Shown: positions 17,280-25,921, counted from the stretch's first letter. The stretch: 64,000 nucleotides of DNA from Amaricoccus sp047275745 (GCF_047275745.1 NZ_JBKQWU010000002.1:124001-188000); one strand, 5' to 3'. Notes: a model not told the origin generated them from the letters alone. Numbers and translations: made by a program.

Positions 17280-18617
17280 TCAGAGCCCGGCGTAGATCGC
17301 CTTGATCCGGTCCACCGCCGCTTCGGGAGACATCTCCTCGCTCTCGCCACTCCGGCGACTCGTGAGTTCCACCTTGCCATTCGCGAGGCCGCGCGGGCCG
17401 ACGGTGATCCGCCACGGCAGGCCGATCAGGTCCATCGTGGCGAATTTCGCCCCCGCCCGCTCCTCGCGGTCGTCGTAGAGCGGATCGAGCCCGGCACCGG
17501 TCAGCGCCTTGTAGACCCCCTCGCAGGCGCCATCGACCGCGCCGTCGCCCTGCTTGAGATTGACGATGCCGACATGGAACGGCGTCACGCCCTCGGGCCA
17601 GATGATGCCCCTGTCGTCGTGGTTCGCCTCGATCAGCGCGCCGACAAGGCGGGAGACGCCGATGCCATGGCTTCCCATCTGCACCGGCACGCGCTCGCCC
17701 TGTTCGTTGACGACGACCGCCTTCATCGGCTCGGAATACTTGGTGCCGAAGAAGAAGATCTGCCCGACCTCGATGCCGCGACCCTCGATCCGCCGATCCT
17801 CCGGCACCTCGGCGAAAGCCTCCGGATCGTGGCGCTCGTCTGTGCGGGCATAGGGCGCGGTCCAGGTCTTGACGATCTCCGCCACCTGCTCGCGGTCGGC
17901 GAAATCGACCTCGCGGTCACCCAGCGTCAGATCGGTGACGGCACGGTCGTAGAAGACCGCGCTCTCCCCGGTCGGCGCCAGCACGAGAAATTCATGCGTG
18001 TGGTCGCCGCCGATCGGCCCGCCATCGGCGCGCATCGGGATCGCCTTCAGCCCCATCCGCTCATAGGTGCGGATATAGGTGACCATGTGGCGGTCATAGG
18101 CGTGCAGCGCGTCCTCGACGGTCAGGTCGAAGTTGTAGCCGTCCTTCATCAGGAACTCGCGCCCGCGCATCACCCCGAAACGCGGCCGCATCTCGTCGCG
18201 GAACTTCCACTGGATATGGTAGAGCGTGAGCGGAAGATCCTTGTAGGAACCGACCGCCGAGCGGAAGATGTCGGTGATCAGCTCCTCGTTCGTGGGCCCG
18301 TAGAGCATGTCGCGCTCGTGCCGGTCCTTGATCCGCAGCATCTCGGCGCCGTAGTCGTCGAAGCGCCCGCTCTCGCGCCAGAGATCCGCCGATTGCAGCG
18401 TCGGCATCAGGAGCGGGATATGCCCCGCGCGCTGCTGTTCCTCATGCACGATCCGTTCGAGCCGGCGCAGCACCTTGTAGCCGAGCGGCAGCCAGGAATA
18501 GATCCCCGCCGCCGCCTGCCGGATCATGCCCGCCCGCAGCATCAGCCGGTGGCTCACGATCTGCGCCTCGGCCGGATTCTCCCGCAGGACCGGCAGAAAA
18601 TACTTGGTCAGGCGCAT
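17280..18617 (-). CDS. proS: Prolyl-tRNA synthetase, short alphaproteobacterial form
   Basis: A 445-residue class II synthetase charging tRNA-Pro. Motif 2 is seen in YGPTNEELITDIF and LYHIQWKFRDEMRPRFGVMRGREFLMKDGYNFD, motif 3 in MGSHGIGVSRLVGALIE, and the anticodon-binding domain occupies the C-terminal hundred residues. At this length it lacks the roughly 180-residue editing insertion present in the E. coli enzyme, as is known for alphaproteobacteria, so Ala-tRNA-Pro clearance must come from a free-standing editing protein elsewhere. GGGAGGACC lies just before ATG 18617. Confidence 0.97.
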   Translation of the reverse strand: MRLTKYFLPVLRENPAEAQIVSHRLMLRAGMIRQAAAGIYSWLPLGYKVLRRLERIVHEEQQRAGHIPLLMPTLQSADLWRESGRFDDYGAEMLRIKDRHERDMLYGPTNEELITDIFRSAVGSYKDLPLTLYHIQWKFRDEMRPRFGVMRGREFLMKDGYNFDLTVEDALHAYDRHMVTYIRTYERMGLKAIPMRADGGPIGGDHTHEFLVLAPTGESAVFYDRAVTDLTLGDREVDFADREQVAEIVKTWTAPYARTDERHDPEAFAEVPEDRRIEGRGIEVGQIFFFGTKYSEPMKAVVVNEQGERVPVQMGSHGIGVSRLVGALIEANHDDRGIIWPEGVTPFHVGIVNLKQGDGAVDGACEGVYKALTGAGLDPLYDDREERAGAKFATMDLIGLPWRITVGPRGLANGKVELTSRRSGESEEMSPEAAVDRIKAIYAGL

Positions 18618-18781
18618 GCGACGGTCCTCCCGGCGGGCATTTCGAGCCCCGCCGATTTAGGCGAACCCCGGCGTCGGCGCAATGCCGCCGCTCGCCTTGC
18701 GCGGGGGAGAATTCCGCTATGCAATAGATGAACAACTTGGTTGCAATCTGCCCAAAAAAAAGGTTATCCCCTCTCTGCCGA

Positions 18782-18923
18782 CAATGGATGCCCCGACGGA
18801 AAGCAGGAAACGGCGAAAAGCCGCCGCGAGACCGAAGGAGCGAAAGACGATCCATTGGCATGGCCCAAGTCTTGGGGGGATACATTGGAAACGGCCTGCG
18901 CCCGCAGGCCGTTTTCCTATTTT
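18782..18923 (+). ncRNA. Candidate structured small RNA with intrinsic terminator
   Basis: The 313-base gap between divergently oriented 5' end of proS and 3' end of ppx (18618-18930) has no convincing gene but has ordered structure. CAATGGAT (18782-18789) pairs perfectly with ATCCATTG (18850-18857), enclosing a CGGC-GAAAA-GCCG hairpin (18811-18823). A 3-base-loop hairpin CCCAA/TTGGG follows near 18864-18876, then a 12-bp stem (18889-18900 with 18903-18914) followed by a T-rich tail, reading as a plus-strand terminator. A -35-like TTGCAA lies about 17 bases before TTATCC at 18764-18769. An eight-A run precedes it. No match to a named RNA family can be claimed. Confidence 0.38.
18889..18923 (+). 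terminator. Rho-independent terminator, plus strand
   Basis: A perfect 12-bp stem (arms AAACGGCCTGCG and CGCAGGCCGTTT, two-base apparent loop) followed on the plus strand by TCCTATTTTC. Because A/T bases flank both sides it could also end the ppx message on the minus strand, whose stop lies only 17 bases upstream in that direction; the better U-tract is on the plus strand, where no gene precedes it. Confidence 0.6.
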
Positions 18924-18930
18924 CGGACTT

Positions 18931-20457
18931 CTATTCGTCGATCAGGTCGATCCGCGCCTCGCATTGCAGGCGCGACGCGAGCGCCTGCAACCGGCGTTCG
19001 ACCGCCTCGCCACCGAATTCACGCGCGGTTCCGCGCAAAGTGAGCACAAGATTGTTCTCTTCACGGCCAATCCGCGCATGTTCGAGCACGCCGCTCGAGG
19101 CGCCGGACAGCATCGCACCGAGCCGGATCGCACGCCCGAGCACCGCCGCCTCGGCCGCGCGTTCCTTCGTCAGCAGGTTGCCGTAGCGCGAGAGGTCGTC
19201 GCCGGGCCCGCTGCTCTTGTATCGATTGAGCAGCGCGACACCGAGGAAAACACGTTCCGCGTGCTCGATGCCGGCGATATTCGCGCGGGTCACTGATTCG
19301 TAGGAGACCTCGGCGCGGTAGTCCGGATGCGCCCGCCAGTTCACATCGTGCAATAGCGCGGCCGCGTGGATGAGCCGCTTCTCCCGCTCACCGGCTTCGG
19401 GGAAGAGCGGCAGCAGCCAGGCATGGAGCGCGTCACCGAATCCGGGGGCCCGGGCGGTCAGGCTTTCCATGTGGCGGCAGGCCTCGATCAGCGGATCGCG
19501 CCCGCGCATCTCCTCGGGCATCTGCCGATAGAGGAGACCTTCGCGAAGCCCGTAGGCCGAGATCAGCACCCGCTCCGGTTCGATTCGGCGCAGCAGTTCC
19601 TTGAGCACGAGGCTCGCGAGCGGGACGAGCGAGAGCCGCGCGGAGGAGGTGCCGGTCAGGTCCGACATCCGCGACTGTTCCTGCTCCTGAATCCAGTCGA
19701 GCGTCTCGACGAGCTGCGCGACCGGCGGCTCGTAGGCGTGCAGGACCTTCAGCGGATAGCCGACCCGCTCCATGTCGAGCCGCGCGATCGCCCGCCAGGA
19801 GCCCCCGACGAGATAGAGCCGGGGCGCGGGCTCGGGCACCGCCTTGCGCAGCGCCTTGGCCGTCTTGCGAAGGTACTTTTCCCGCTTCTCCGGATCGGTG
19901 AAATCCGCGAGCTTCAGCGGGCCGAGCGGCGAGGTCGCGCCATGGACCATCTCGCCCCCGGCGACATGGGCGAGTTCGACCGAGGCGCCGCCGATGTCGC
20001 AGACGAGCCCCTCCGCGTCCGGCCAGCCGAGCAGCACACCCTGCGTCGCGAGCCGCGCCTCCTCCGAGCCGCTGGCGATCCTGAGCGTCAGCCCGGTCTC
20101 CATCTCGACCTGATCGCAGAAGGCGCGGCCATCGCTCGCCTCGCGCACGGCCGCCGTCGCGACCGCGATCATGCCGGAGAGGTTCATGCGCTCCGCCAGC
20201 GCGGCGAAACGGTGCAGCGCGCGCATCGCGCGCTCCCAGCCCGAGGGGTTCAGCCGGCCGGTCTCGCTCATCCCGGCGCCGAGACCGCAGAGCACCTTCT
20301 CGTTGTAGAAATAGGCCGGGCTGCGGGCCATGCCGTCGAAAATGACGAGCCGGACCGAGTTGGAGCCGACGTCGATCACGCCGATCCGTTCGAGCCTGGC
20401 CTTCTCCGGCGAAGGCGCGCGGCCGGCGGCCGCGTCCAAGGTGCTTTGGCTGGTCAT
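18931..20457 (-). CDS. ppx: Exopolyphosphatase, Ppx/GppA family
   Basis: A 508-residue phosphatase of the ASKHA fold that releases phosphate from polyphosphate ends or hydrolyses pppGpp. The N-terminal strand IGVIDVGSNSVRLVIFDG, the VATAAVREASDG loop and LVCDIGGASVELAHV phosphate loop are intact (residues about 25-165), and an HD-like C-terminal region (LIHAAALLHDVNWRAHPDY) is present as in long Ppx. ATG 20457 has GGGGAG upstream. It is downstream of ppk1 on the same strand with 75 bases between, containing a 9-bp hairpin, so synthesis and degradation of polyphosphate are linked. Confidence 0.94.
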   Translation of the reverse strand: MTSQSTLDAAAGRAPSPEKARLERIGVIDVGSNSVRLVIFDGMARSPAYFYNEKVLCGLGAGMSETGRLNPSGWERAMRALHRFAALAERMNLSGMIAVATAAVREASDGRAFCDQVEMETGLTLRIASGSEEARLATQGVLLGWPDAEGLVCDIGGASVELAHVAGGEMVHGATSPLGPLKLADFTDPEKREKYLRKTAKALRKAVPEPAPRLYLVGGSWRAIARLDMERVGYPLKVLHAYEPPVAQLVETLDWIQEQEQSRMSDLTGTSSARLSLVPLASLVLKELLRRIEPERVLISAYGLREGLLYRQMPEEMRGRDPLIEACRHMESLTARAPGFGDALHAWLLPLFPEAGEREKRLIHAAALLHDVNWRAHPDYRAEVSYESVTRANIAGIEHAERVFLGVALLNRYKSSGPGDDLSRYGNLLTKERAAEAAVLGRAIRLGAMLSGASSGVLEHARIGREENNLVLTLRGTAREFGGEAVERRLQALASRLQCEARIDLIDE

Positions 20458-20489
20458 GAACGCTCCCCGGGTCGGTGTTGCCCAGGGAC

Positions 20490-20515
20490 CGGTCTGGCAT
20501 CCTCCCGCCAGACCG
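20490..20515 (-). other. Hairpin in the ppk1-ppx spacer
   Basis: Nine-base arms CGGTCTGGC and GCCAGACCG surround an eight-base loop. On the transcribed (minus) strand the loop holds GGGAGGAT, followed by an ATG formed at the stem edge that would open an out-of-frame reading frame. It has no T-tract. It may tune the relative expression of ppk1 and ppx by processing or attenuation; this is inference. Confidence 0.4.
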
Positions 20516-20532
20516 TCAATCAGGAGCGTCGA

Positions 20533-22734
20533 TCAGTCGTGGCTATGGACGAGCCGGATCACATCCTCCGCCCCGGCCCGGCCCCGCCCGGAGAGCGAGG
20601 GATTCTCCATGAAGAAGCGGTGGCAGCTGAAGAGGTGCGCGCCGGGCTCGGCGTCGTGCCGGAGATAGCTCCCGTCCGGCTGCGCCACCCAGCTCTGCGC
20701 CTGATCCGCCATGTTCGCGGCCATGACCTGATCCATGATCTGCGCATGCACCGTCGGATTGGTGATCTCGACCAGCGTCTCGATCCTGCGGTTCAGGTTG
20801 CGCTCCATCCAGTCGGCCGAGCTGATATAGACCCGGGCCTCGGGCGAGGGCAGGCCGTGGCCGTTGCCGAAACAGACGATCCGGCTGTGTTCGAGGAAGC
20901 GGCCGATGACCGATTTGACCCGGATGTTCTCCGAGAGGCCCGAGACGCCGGCGCGGAGCGAGCAGATGCCCCGGATCACCATGTCGATCTTCACGCCTGC
21001 CCGGCTCGCGCGGTAGAGCGCATCGATGATCTCCGGTTCGGTGACCGAGTTCATCTTGATCCAGACCTGCCCCGGCCGGCCGGCGCGCACATGCTCGATC
21101 TCGGCTTCGAGCGATTCGAGGATGCGCGGCTTGATCATGTGCGGGCTGATCGCGAGATTCTCGAGGCTCTCGGGCTTCACATAGCCGGTCAGGTAGTTGA
21201 AGACCTTGGTCGCGTCCCGGCCGAGCGGCTTGTCACAGGTGAAGAGCGAGAGGTCGGTGTAGATGTTCGCCGTCCCCGGGTGATAGTTGCCGGTCCCGTA
21301 ATGGGTATAGGTGACGAGTTCGCCCCCCTCGCGGCGCACGACCGTCGAGACCTTCGCATGGGTCTTCCAGTCGATGAAGCCATAGACCACCTGGGCGCCC
21401 GCCCGTTCGAGGCGCCGTGACTGCCGGATGTTCGCCGCCTCGTCGAAGCGGGCCTTGAGCTCGATCAGCGCGGTCACGGACTTGCCGTCCTCCGCCGCCT
21501 CGCAGAGCGCGGCCACGATCGGGCTGTCGCGGCTGGTGCGGTAGAGCGTCTGCTTGATCGCGAGCACGTTCGGGTCACGCGCCGCCTGCTGCAGGAAGCT
21601 CACCACGATCCCGAAGGATTCGTAAGGGTGATGCAGCAGCATGTCCTTCTGCCGGATCGCGGCGAAGATGTCGCCCTCGAAATCCTGCACCCGCTCGGGC
21701 ATCCGGGGGCTGAACGGCGGCCAGAGCAGATCGGAGCGCGGAATCTTCGTCAATTGCGCGAGATCGGCGATACCGATCAGGCCCGGCACGGCGATCACCT
21801 CGTCCTGCCCGACGCCGAGCGATTCGACGATCATCGCGCGCAGGTCGGCAGGCGCGTCATCGGTCATCGTGAGACGGATCACCTGACCGCGGCGGCGGCG
21901 CTTCAGCGCGGTCTCGAATTCGCGGACAAGATCCTCCGCCTCTTCCTCGACTTCGAGGTCGCTGTCGCGGAGCACGCGGAACGCGCATTGCCCGTTCATC
22001 GTGTAGCCGGGGAAGAGCCGGTCGAGGAAGACCTGCAGCAGGCTTTCGAGCGGCAGGAAGCGGACCTCGCCCTTCGGCCCGTCCGGCAGCGGGATGAACC
22101 GCGGCACTTGCGCCGGCACGGGCAGCAGCGCCTCGAGGACGGTGCCGTCGGCATCGCGCGTCAACTGCAGCGCCATGGCGAAGCCGCCATTTGCGATGAA
22201 CGGGAAGGGATGCGCGGGGTCGATGGCGAGCGGCGAGAGGATCGGGAAGACCTGCTCGAAGAAATGCTTCTCCATCACCTTCAGATCGGCACCCTTGAGC
22301 TCGGCCGGGCCGAGGATCTCGATCCCCTCGGCCTGCATGAGCTCTCGCAACTCGCCGAGGCAGTGATGCTGGCGCAGCATCAGCGCGCGGGCATCGGCAT
22401 CGATCTGGAACAGCTGCTCCTTCGGCGAGAGCCCGTCCGCGCTCGAAGACGCGACGCCCGCGCGGGCGAGACCGCGCAGACCGGCGACGCGGACGGAATA
22501 GAATTCGTCGAGGTTGGAACCGGAGATCGACAGGAAGCGCATCCGCTCGAGCAGTGGCACGCTCGGATTCTCCGCCTCGTGCATCACCCGCCAGTTGAAG
22601 GCGAGCCAGCTCAATTCACGGTTGATGAAGCGCCCCGGCCCTTCGACATCGCGGTCGGGCAGGGCACGCCCCGGAGGCGCGACGGAATTGAGGAAATCGG
22701 CGTTGACACCCTCGGCCATCGCATCTTCGAGCAC
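20533..22734 (-). CDS. ppk: Polyphosphate kinase 1
   Basis: A 733-residue PPK1 that polymerises the gamma-phosphate of ATP into polyphosphate. The N-domain (RFINRELSWLAFNWRVMHEAE), head domain and two PLD-like C-domains are all present; the autophosphorylated His lies in the THAKVSTVVRREGG segment, and a second His in VYISSADWMERNLNRR region follows. I chose GTG 22734 because a perfect AAGGAGG lies 6 bases before it; an in-frame ATG at 22755 would place that ribosome site inside the gene. An FNR-like box and a -10 element lie upstream. It is followed by ppx. Confidence 0.95.
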   Translation of the reverse strand: MLEDAMAEGVNADFLNSVAPPGRALPDRDVEGPGRFINRELSWLAFNWRVMHEAENPSVPLLERMRFLSISGSNLDEFYSVRVAGLRGLARAGVASSSADGLSPKEQLFQIDADARALMLRQHHCLGELRELMQAEGIEILGPAELKGADLKVMEKHFFEQVFPILSPLAIDPAHPFPFIANGGFAMALQLTRDADGTVLEALLPVPAQVPRFIPLPDGPKGEVRFLPLESLLQVFLDRLFPGYTMNGQCAFRVLRDSDLEVEEEAEDLVREFETALKRRRRGQVIRLTMTDDAPADLRAMIVESLGVGQDEVIAVPGLIGIADLAQLTKIPRSDLLWPPFSPRMPERVQDFEGDIFAAIRQKDMLLHHPYESFGIVVSFLQQAARDPNVLAIKQTLYRTSRDSPIVAALCEAAEDGKSVTALIELKARFDEAANIRQSRRLERAGAQVVYGFIDWKTHAKVSTVVRREGGELVTYTHYGTGNYHPGTANIYTDLSLFTCDKPLGRDATKVFNYLTGYVKPESLENLAISPHMIKPRILESLEAEIEHVRAGRPGQVWIKMNSVTEPEIIDALYRASRAGVKIDMVIRGICSLRAGVSGLSENIRVKSVIGRFLEHSRIVCFGNGHGLPSPEARVYISSADWMERNLNRRIETLVEITNPTVHAQIMDQVMAANMADQAQSWVAQPDGSYLRHDAEPGAHLFSCHRFFMENPSLSGRGRAGAEDVIRLVHSHD

Positions 22735-22782
22735 AGCGTTCCTCCTTGAGACCATGGCCCCGCATATTACGGCTGGATGGCG

Positions 22783-22788
22783 ATTCTA
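22783..22788 (-). promoter_or_regulatory. Putative ppk1 -10 element (TAGAAT)
   Basis: On the minus strand TAGAAT matches the -10 consensus at five of six positions, but no good -35 hexamer lies 17 bases upstream. The expected start of transcription, about 22776-22778, puts the FNR-like box (centre 22819.5) at roughly -42, the position of class II activator sites. Confidence 0.45.
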
Positions 22789-22812
22789 TGACACAGGGCA
22801 CTCGGAAAAGAC

Positions 22813-22826
22813 TTGAGCGAGATCAA
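22813..22826 (-). promoter_or_regulatory. FNR/FnrL-like box upstream of ppk1
   Basis: On the minus strand the site reads TTGATCTCGCTCAA, nine of ten matches to the FNR consensus TTGAT-N4-ATCAA. It overlaps the final codon of hda and lies about 80 bases before the ppk1 start. Its distance to the -10 element fits a class II, oxygen-responsive activated promoter. Rhodobacterales use FnrL with this consensus. Confidence 0.5.
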
Positions 22827-23521
22827 GTGCGCCCGTGCAAGACCTCGGCGGCCAAACTTCGCGTGATGCGCCGCCGGCGTTCCAGCCCCGCCGCGTCGAG
22901 CCGCGCCACGAGCCTTTCCGCGGCGGCGAAGGAGCGGTCCATGCGGCTGACGAGATAGGTCACGACCTCGGGGGCCACCGGCAGCTGGCGATCGGTGAAG
23001 AGCTTCACCAGCACCGCGGCGAGAAGCGCGTCGTCCGGCGGCTCGAGCCGGGCGACCGGCGCGGCGCCGAGCCGGCTCGCGAGATCCGGGAGCGTCAGAT
23101 CCCACTGCGCGGGCGCGCTCCGGCCGCTCACCATCAGCGAGCCGCCCGCCGCCGCGAGCCGGTTCGCGACGTGGAAGAGGGCCTCCTCGGCCGCGCGCCG
23201 CCGGTCATCTTCAAGCGTGGCGAGCCGGTCAGCGTCCTCGACCGCCAGCGCGGTCTCTCCCGGCAGGGCCGCGATATCGAGCGCGGGCAGGTCGACCGCC
23301 GGCAGGATGCGCGCGCCCGAACCCGCCGCCCAGACGTGGGCGAGATGGGTCTTCCCGGACCCGGCCGGCCCGGTCACGGCGAGCCTCCCCTCGGGCCAGC
23401 CCGGCCAGGTGTCGAGTTGGGCGAGCGCGAGCCGGTTCGACGGCGACACGAAGAAATCGGCGCGGCCGAGCGCCGGCCGCGTCGCGAGATCGAGCACGAG
23501 TTGCCGGGCGCGCCCTGCCAA
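22823..23521 (-). CDS. hda: Hda-like DnaA-family ATPase (regulatory inactivation of DnaA)
   Basis: A 232-residue AAA+ protein resembling the ATPase domain of DnaA without its DNA-binding domain. ARQLVLDL at residues 5-12 is the QL-type sliding-clamp binding motif expected at the N-terminus of Hda/HdaA; Walker A is GPAGSGKTH (about 51-59) and a degenerate Walker B LAVEDAD follows. With the beta clamp it should stimulate ATP hydrolysis by DnaA after initiation. It starts with TTG at 23521, 3 bases after the AI-2E family transporter stop, so the genes form one message. Confidence 0.88.
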   Translation of the reverse strand: MAGRARQLVLDLATRPALGRADFFVSPSNRLALAQLDTWPGWPEGRLAVTGPAGSGKTHLAHVWAAGSGARILPAVDLPALDIAALPGETALAVEDADRLATLEDDRRRAAEEALFHVANRLAAAGGSLMVSGRSAPAQWDLTLPDLASRLGAAPVARLEPPDDALLAAVLVKLFTDRQLPVAPEVVTYLVSRMDRSFAAAERLVARLDAAGLERRRRITRSLAAEVLHGRT

Positions 23522-23524
23522 GGG

Positions 23525-24619
23525 TCACTCTTCGTCGTCGGTGATCGGCTCTTCCTCGTCGATCACCGGGGTCGCCCCGCTGTAGAGCGGGCTTTCAAGG
23601 TACATCTCGAAGCCGAAACGCCCCAGCACGCCGAGCGCGGCGGCGAGCGGCACGGCGATCAGGAGCCCGGAGAAGCCGAAGAGCACCCCGAAGACCGAGA
23701 GCGCGAGCATCAGCGTCACCGGGTGCAGCCCGACCGACTTGCCGACCAGGAAGGGCGACAGGAAGTTGCCCTCGATGAACTGGCCGAAGAAGAAGATGGC
23801 GGCGGTGGCGACGATCCAGATCGGGTCCTCCCAGAAGTTGAAGACCGCGATCGAGACCGAGAGCACGAGGCCGATCCCCGAACCGATGAACGGGATGAAG
23901 GCGAGCATCCCCGCGACGAGCCCGACGAGAAAGCCGTAGGGCAACTGGATCACCATGAGCGCCACGGCGTAGAAGGTGCCGAGCAGGATGCAGACGAGGA
24001 GTTGGCCGCGCACGAACCCGGCCATCACCGCGTCGATCTCGCGCCCGAGGCGCCGCACGGTCGGCGCATGCGCCCTCGGCAGCGCGGAATTCACCCGGCC
24101 GACGAAGCGGTCCCAGTCGAGCAGCAGGTAGAAGGCGACGACCGGCGTGACGACCAGGACGTAGAAGAAGTTGAGCACGCCGAGCGAGGAGGCGACGACC
24201 TGCCCGAGCACGGCGCCGCCGCTCTCGCGGAGCGCGTTCTCCGCCGAATCGAGCCCGCGGCTCAGCGCCTCGCCTTCGATGTAGAGCTGCGGAAAGCGCC
24301 GCGCCAGGAAATCGGTGAGACCGGAGATGTAGTTCGGGATCGCATCCGCGAGCGCGCGGGCCTGTTCGATCAGCGCCGGGAGTGCGAGGACCAGCGAAAG
24401 CCCGATGAAGAGCGTGAGCCCGACCGCGATGACGGCGGTCGCGGAGACCCGGCCGAGCCCGAGCCGCTCCAGCCGGTCCGCGACCGGGTCGAGGAAATAG
24501 GCGAGCGCGGCGCCGGCGAAGAACGGCGCCAGCGTGCCTGCGAGGAGCCAGAGCAGAAGCAGGAGCCCCGCGATCACGAGGCCCCAGATTCGCCACTGCT
24601 GGCCGGCGGTAAGTGCCAT
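23525..24619 (-). CDS. AI-2E family transporter (PerM-like)
   Basis: A 364-residue inner-membrane protein of the AI-2E/PerM family: two N-terminal helices (WGLVIAGLLLLLWLLAGTLAPFFAGAALAYFLDPV), a soluble middle segment (about residues 90-170), and a C-terminal helix bundle ending with the conserved LSVFGVLFGFSGLLIAVPLAAALGVLGRF block. An acidic tail (DEEEPITDDEE) closes it. The family name reflects one E. coli member; transport of AI-2 is not implied, and some relatives are Na+/H+ antiporters. It is the first gene of a run continuing into hda. Confidence 0.92.
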   Translation of the reverse strand: MALTAGQQWRIWGLVIAGLLLLLWLLAGTLAPFFAGAALAYFLDPVADRLERLGLGRVSATAVIAVGLTLFIGLSLVLALPALIEQARALADAIPNYISGLTDFLARRFPQLYIEGEALSRGLDSAENALRESGGAVLGQVVASSLGVLNFFYVLVVTPVVAFYLLLDWDRFVGRVNSALPRAHAPTVRRLGREIDAVMAGFVRGQLLVCILLGTFYAVALMVIQLPYGFLVGLVAGMLAFIPFIGSGIGLVLSVSIAVFNFWEDPIWIVATAAIFFFGQFIEGNFLSPFLVGKSVGLHPVTLMLALSVFGVLFGFSGLLIAVPLAAALGVLGRFGFEMYLESPLYSGATPVIDEEEPITDDEE

Positions 24620-24757
24620 GGTCTCTCTCTCCCAGATCCGGGCCTAGGTGCCGCGGGGCCGCTCCGCTGGCAAGCCCCGCGCGCACCAGCGGGACTGGCG
24701 GAGCGATTCCGGCCACGCGGCCCGGCCAGGCGCCCGTAGCGGCATGCCACCCGCGAC

Positions 24758-25522
24758 TCAGGCGAACTGTTCGCGGATGAGCCTTTCCTCCAGACCGTGG
24801 CCGGGGTCGAACAGGATCGTATGCGCGATGTCGGGCCGGCTCTCGACCTCGACCCGCACCGCGTCCCGGACCTCGGTCGAATCGGCGACCGCGTTCACCG
24901 GCCGCTTTCCGGGCTCGCGCACCTCGAAGGTCACGCTCGCGGCCTTGGGCAGGAGCGCGCCGCGCCAGCGCCGCGGCCGGAAGGCCGACATCGGCGTCAG
25001 CGCCAGAATGTCGGCGCCGATCGGCAGGATCGGCCCATGGGCCGAATAGTTGTAGGCGGTCGAGCCCGCCGGGGTGGCGATCAGCGCGCCATCCGCGACG
25101 AGTTCCGCCATCCGTTCCTTGCCATCGACCAGAATCCGGAGCTTCGCCGCCTGCGGACCCGAGCGCAGGATCGAGACCTCGTTGATCGCGAGCGCCTCGA
25201 CGAGCCCGCCCTCCGCCGTCGTCGCCCGCATCCGGAGCGGGTTCAGCACCGCGGGCTCCGCCGTCGCGAGCCGCGCCTTCAGCCCGCGCTCCTCGTATTC
25301 GTTCATCAGGAAACCGACCGTGCCCCGGTTCATGCCATAGACCGGGGCGGGGAGATGCTGGGTCGCGTGCAGCGTCGAGAGCATGAGGCCGTCGCCGCCG
25401 AGGGCGACGATCACATCCGCCTCGTCGACCGGGGACTGGCCATGCCGGGCGATCAGCCGCTCCATGCTCGACTGCGCCAGTTCGACCGCGCTGGCCACGA
25501 AGTGAAGTCGCTCGAATGTCAA
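24758..25522 (-). CDS. nadK: NAD kinase
   Basis: A 254-residue ATP-NAD kinase making NADP. The GGDG motif occurs in IVALGGDGLML, followed by YGMNRGTVGFLMNEY, the AINEVSILR region and the nucleotide loop ATPAGSTAYNYSAHGPILPIGAD. Length is normal for the short alphaproteobacterial form. The start is uncertain: I place it at TTG 25522 because homology-like sequence (LHFVASAVELAQSSMERL) begins there and upstream residues are repeat-derived, but the ribosome site is weak (GCAGG). The upstream gap carries a tandem repeat. Confidence 0.9.
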   Translation of the reverse strand: MTFERLHFVASAVELAQSSMERLIARHGQSPVDEADVIVALGGDGLMLSTLHATQHLPAPVYGMNRGTVGFLMNEYEERGLKARLATAEPAVLNPLRMRATTAEGGLVEALAINEVSILRSGPQAAKLRILVDGKERMAELVADGALIATPAGSTAYNYSAHGPILPIGADILALTPMSAFRPRRWRGALLPKAASVTFEVREPGKRPVNAVADSTEVRDAVRVEVESRPDIAHTILFDPGHGLEERLIREQFA

Positions 25523-25607
25523 GGAATGGCCTGCCTCGCCCAACGCCCGGACCGGCACTTTGGCGCGCGGCCATGGAAGTTTCAAGGCGGGCCTGCCGAA
25601 AGCGGGC

Positions 25608-25659
25608 GGCGGCGAGGCCGGGTGACGAGGCCGGGTGACGAGGCGGGGTGACGAGGCGG
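25608..25659. repeat. Tandem 13-bp repeats in the nadK-mrpA gap
   Basis: Three copies close to ggtgacgaggcgg (25621-25633, 25634-25646, 25647-25659) plus a diverged fourth at 25608-25620. They lie in the 399-base gap (25523-25921) between the divergent nadK and mrpA genes. The rest of that gap shows no clear gene, promoter consensus or hairpin; it must hold both promoters. Confidence 0.88.
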
Positions 25660-25921
25660 GGCGCCGAAGCCGGATCGCCACGTCCCGCGAGACGCCTCGG
25701 ACGCCCGCGCCGAATCCGCCGGCTCGGGCGTGCGACAGGAGGTCGCGCGGTTCGGCTTGCAAACCGGCCCGCTGGACGCGAAGACTGTCGGAGTGAGATG
25801 TCACGGCGGAGAACAAGGCGGGCAACGACCCGCGGGGGGGACAAGATGAACCGCGTCGATACCGGCACGGCGGGACCGATGGGCGCCGGCTGGCGTTCCG
25901 CGACCGGGAAAGGGCGGCGGG

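Noticed and set aside
15789..18731. Plus-strand open frame of about 980 codons opposite lolC/E and proS
   Set aside because: Antisense shadow of two confidently identified genes.
18728..19186. Plus-strand small protein over the proS-ppx gap
   Set aside because: It runs on into antisense ppx, has no family-like sequence and crosses a strong terminator; an RNA explains the structure better.
19433..20500. Minus-strand open frame starting at the ATG in the ppk1-ppx hairpin
   Set aside because: Out of frame with ppx and Arg/Gly-rich throughout; the true start of ppx has its own ribosome site.
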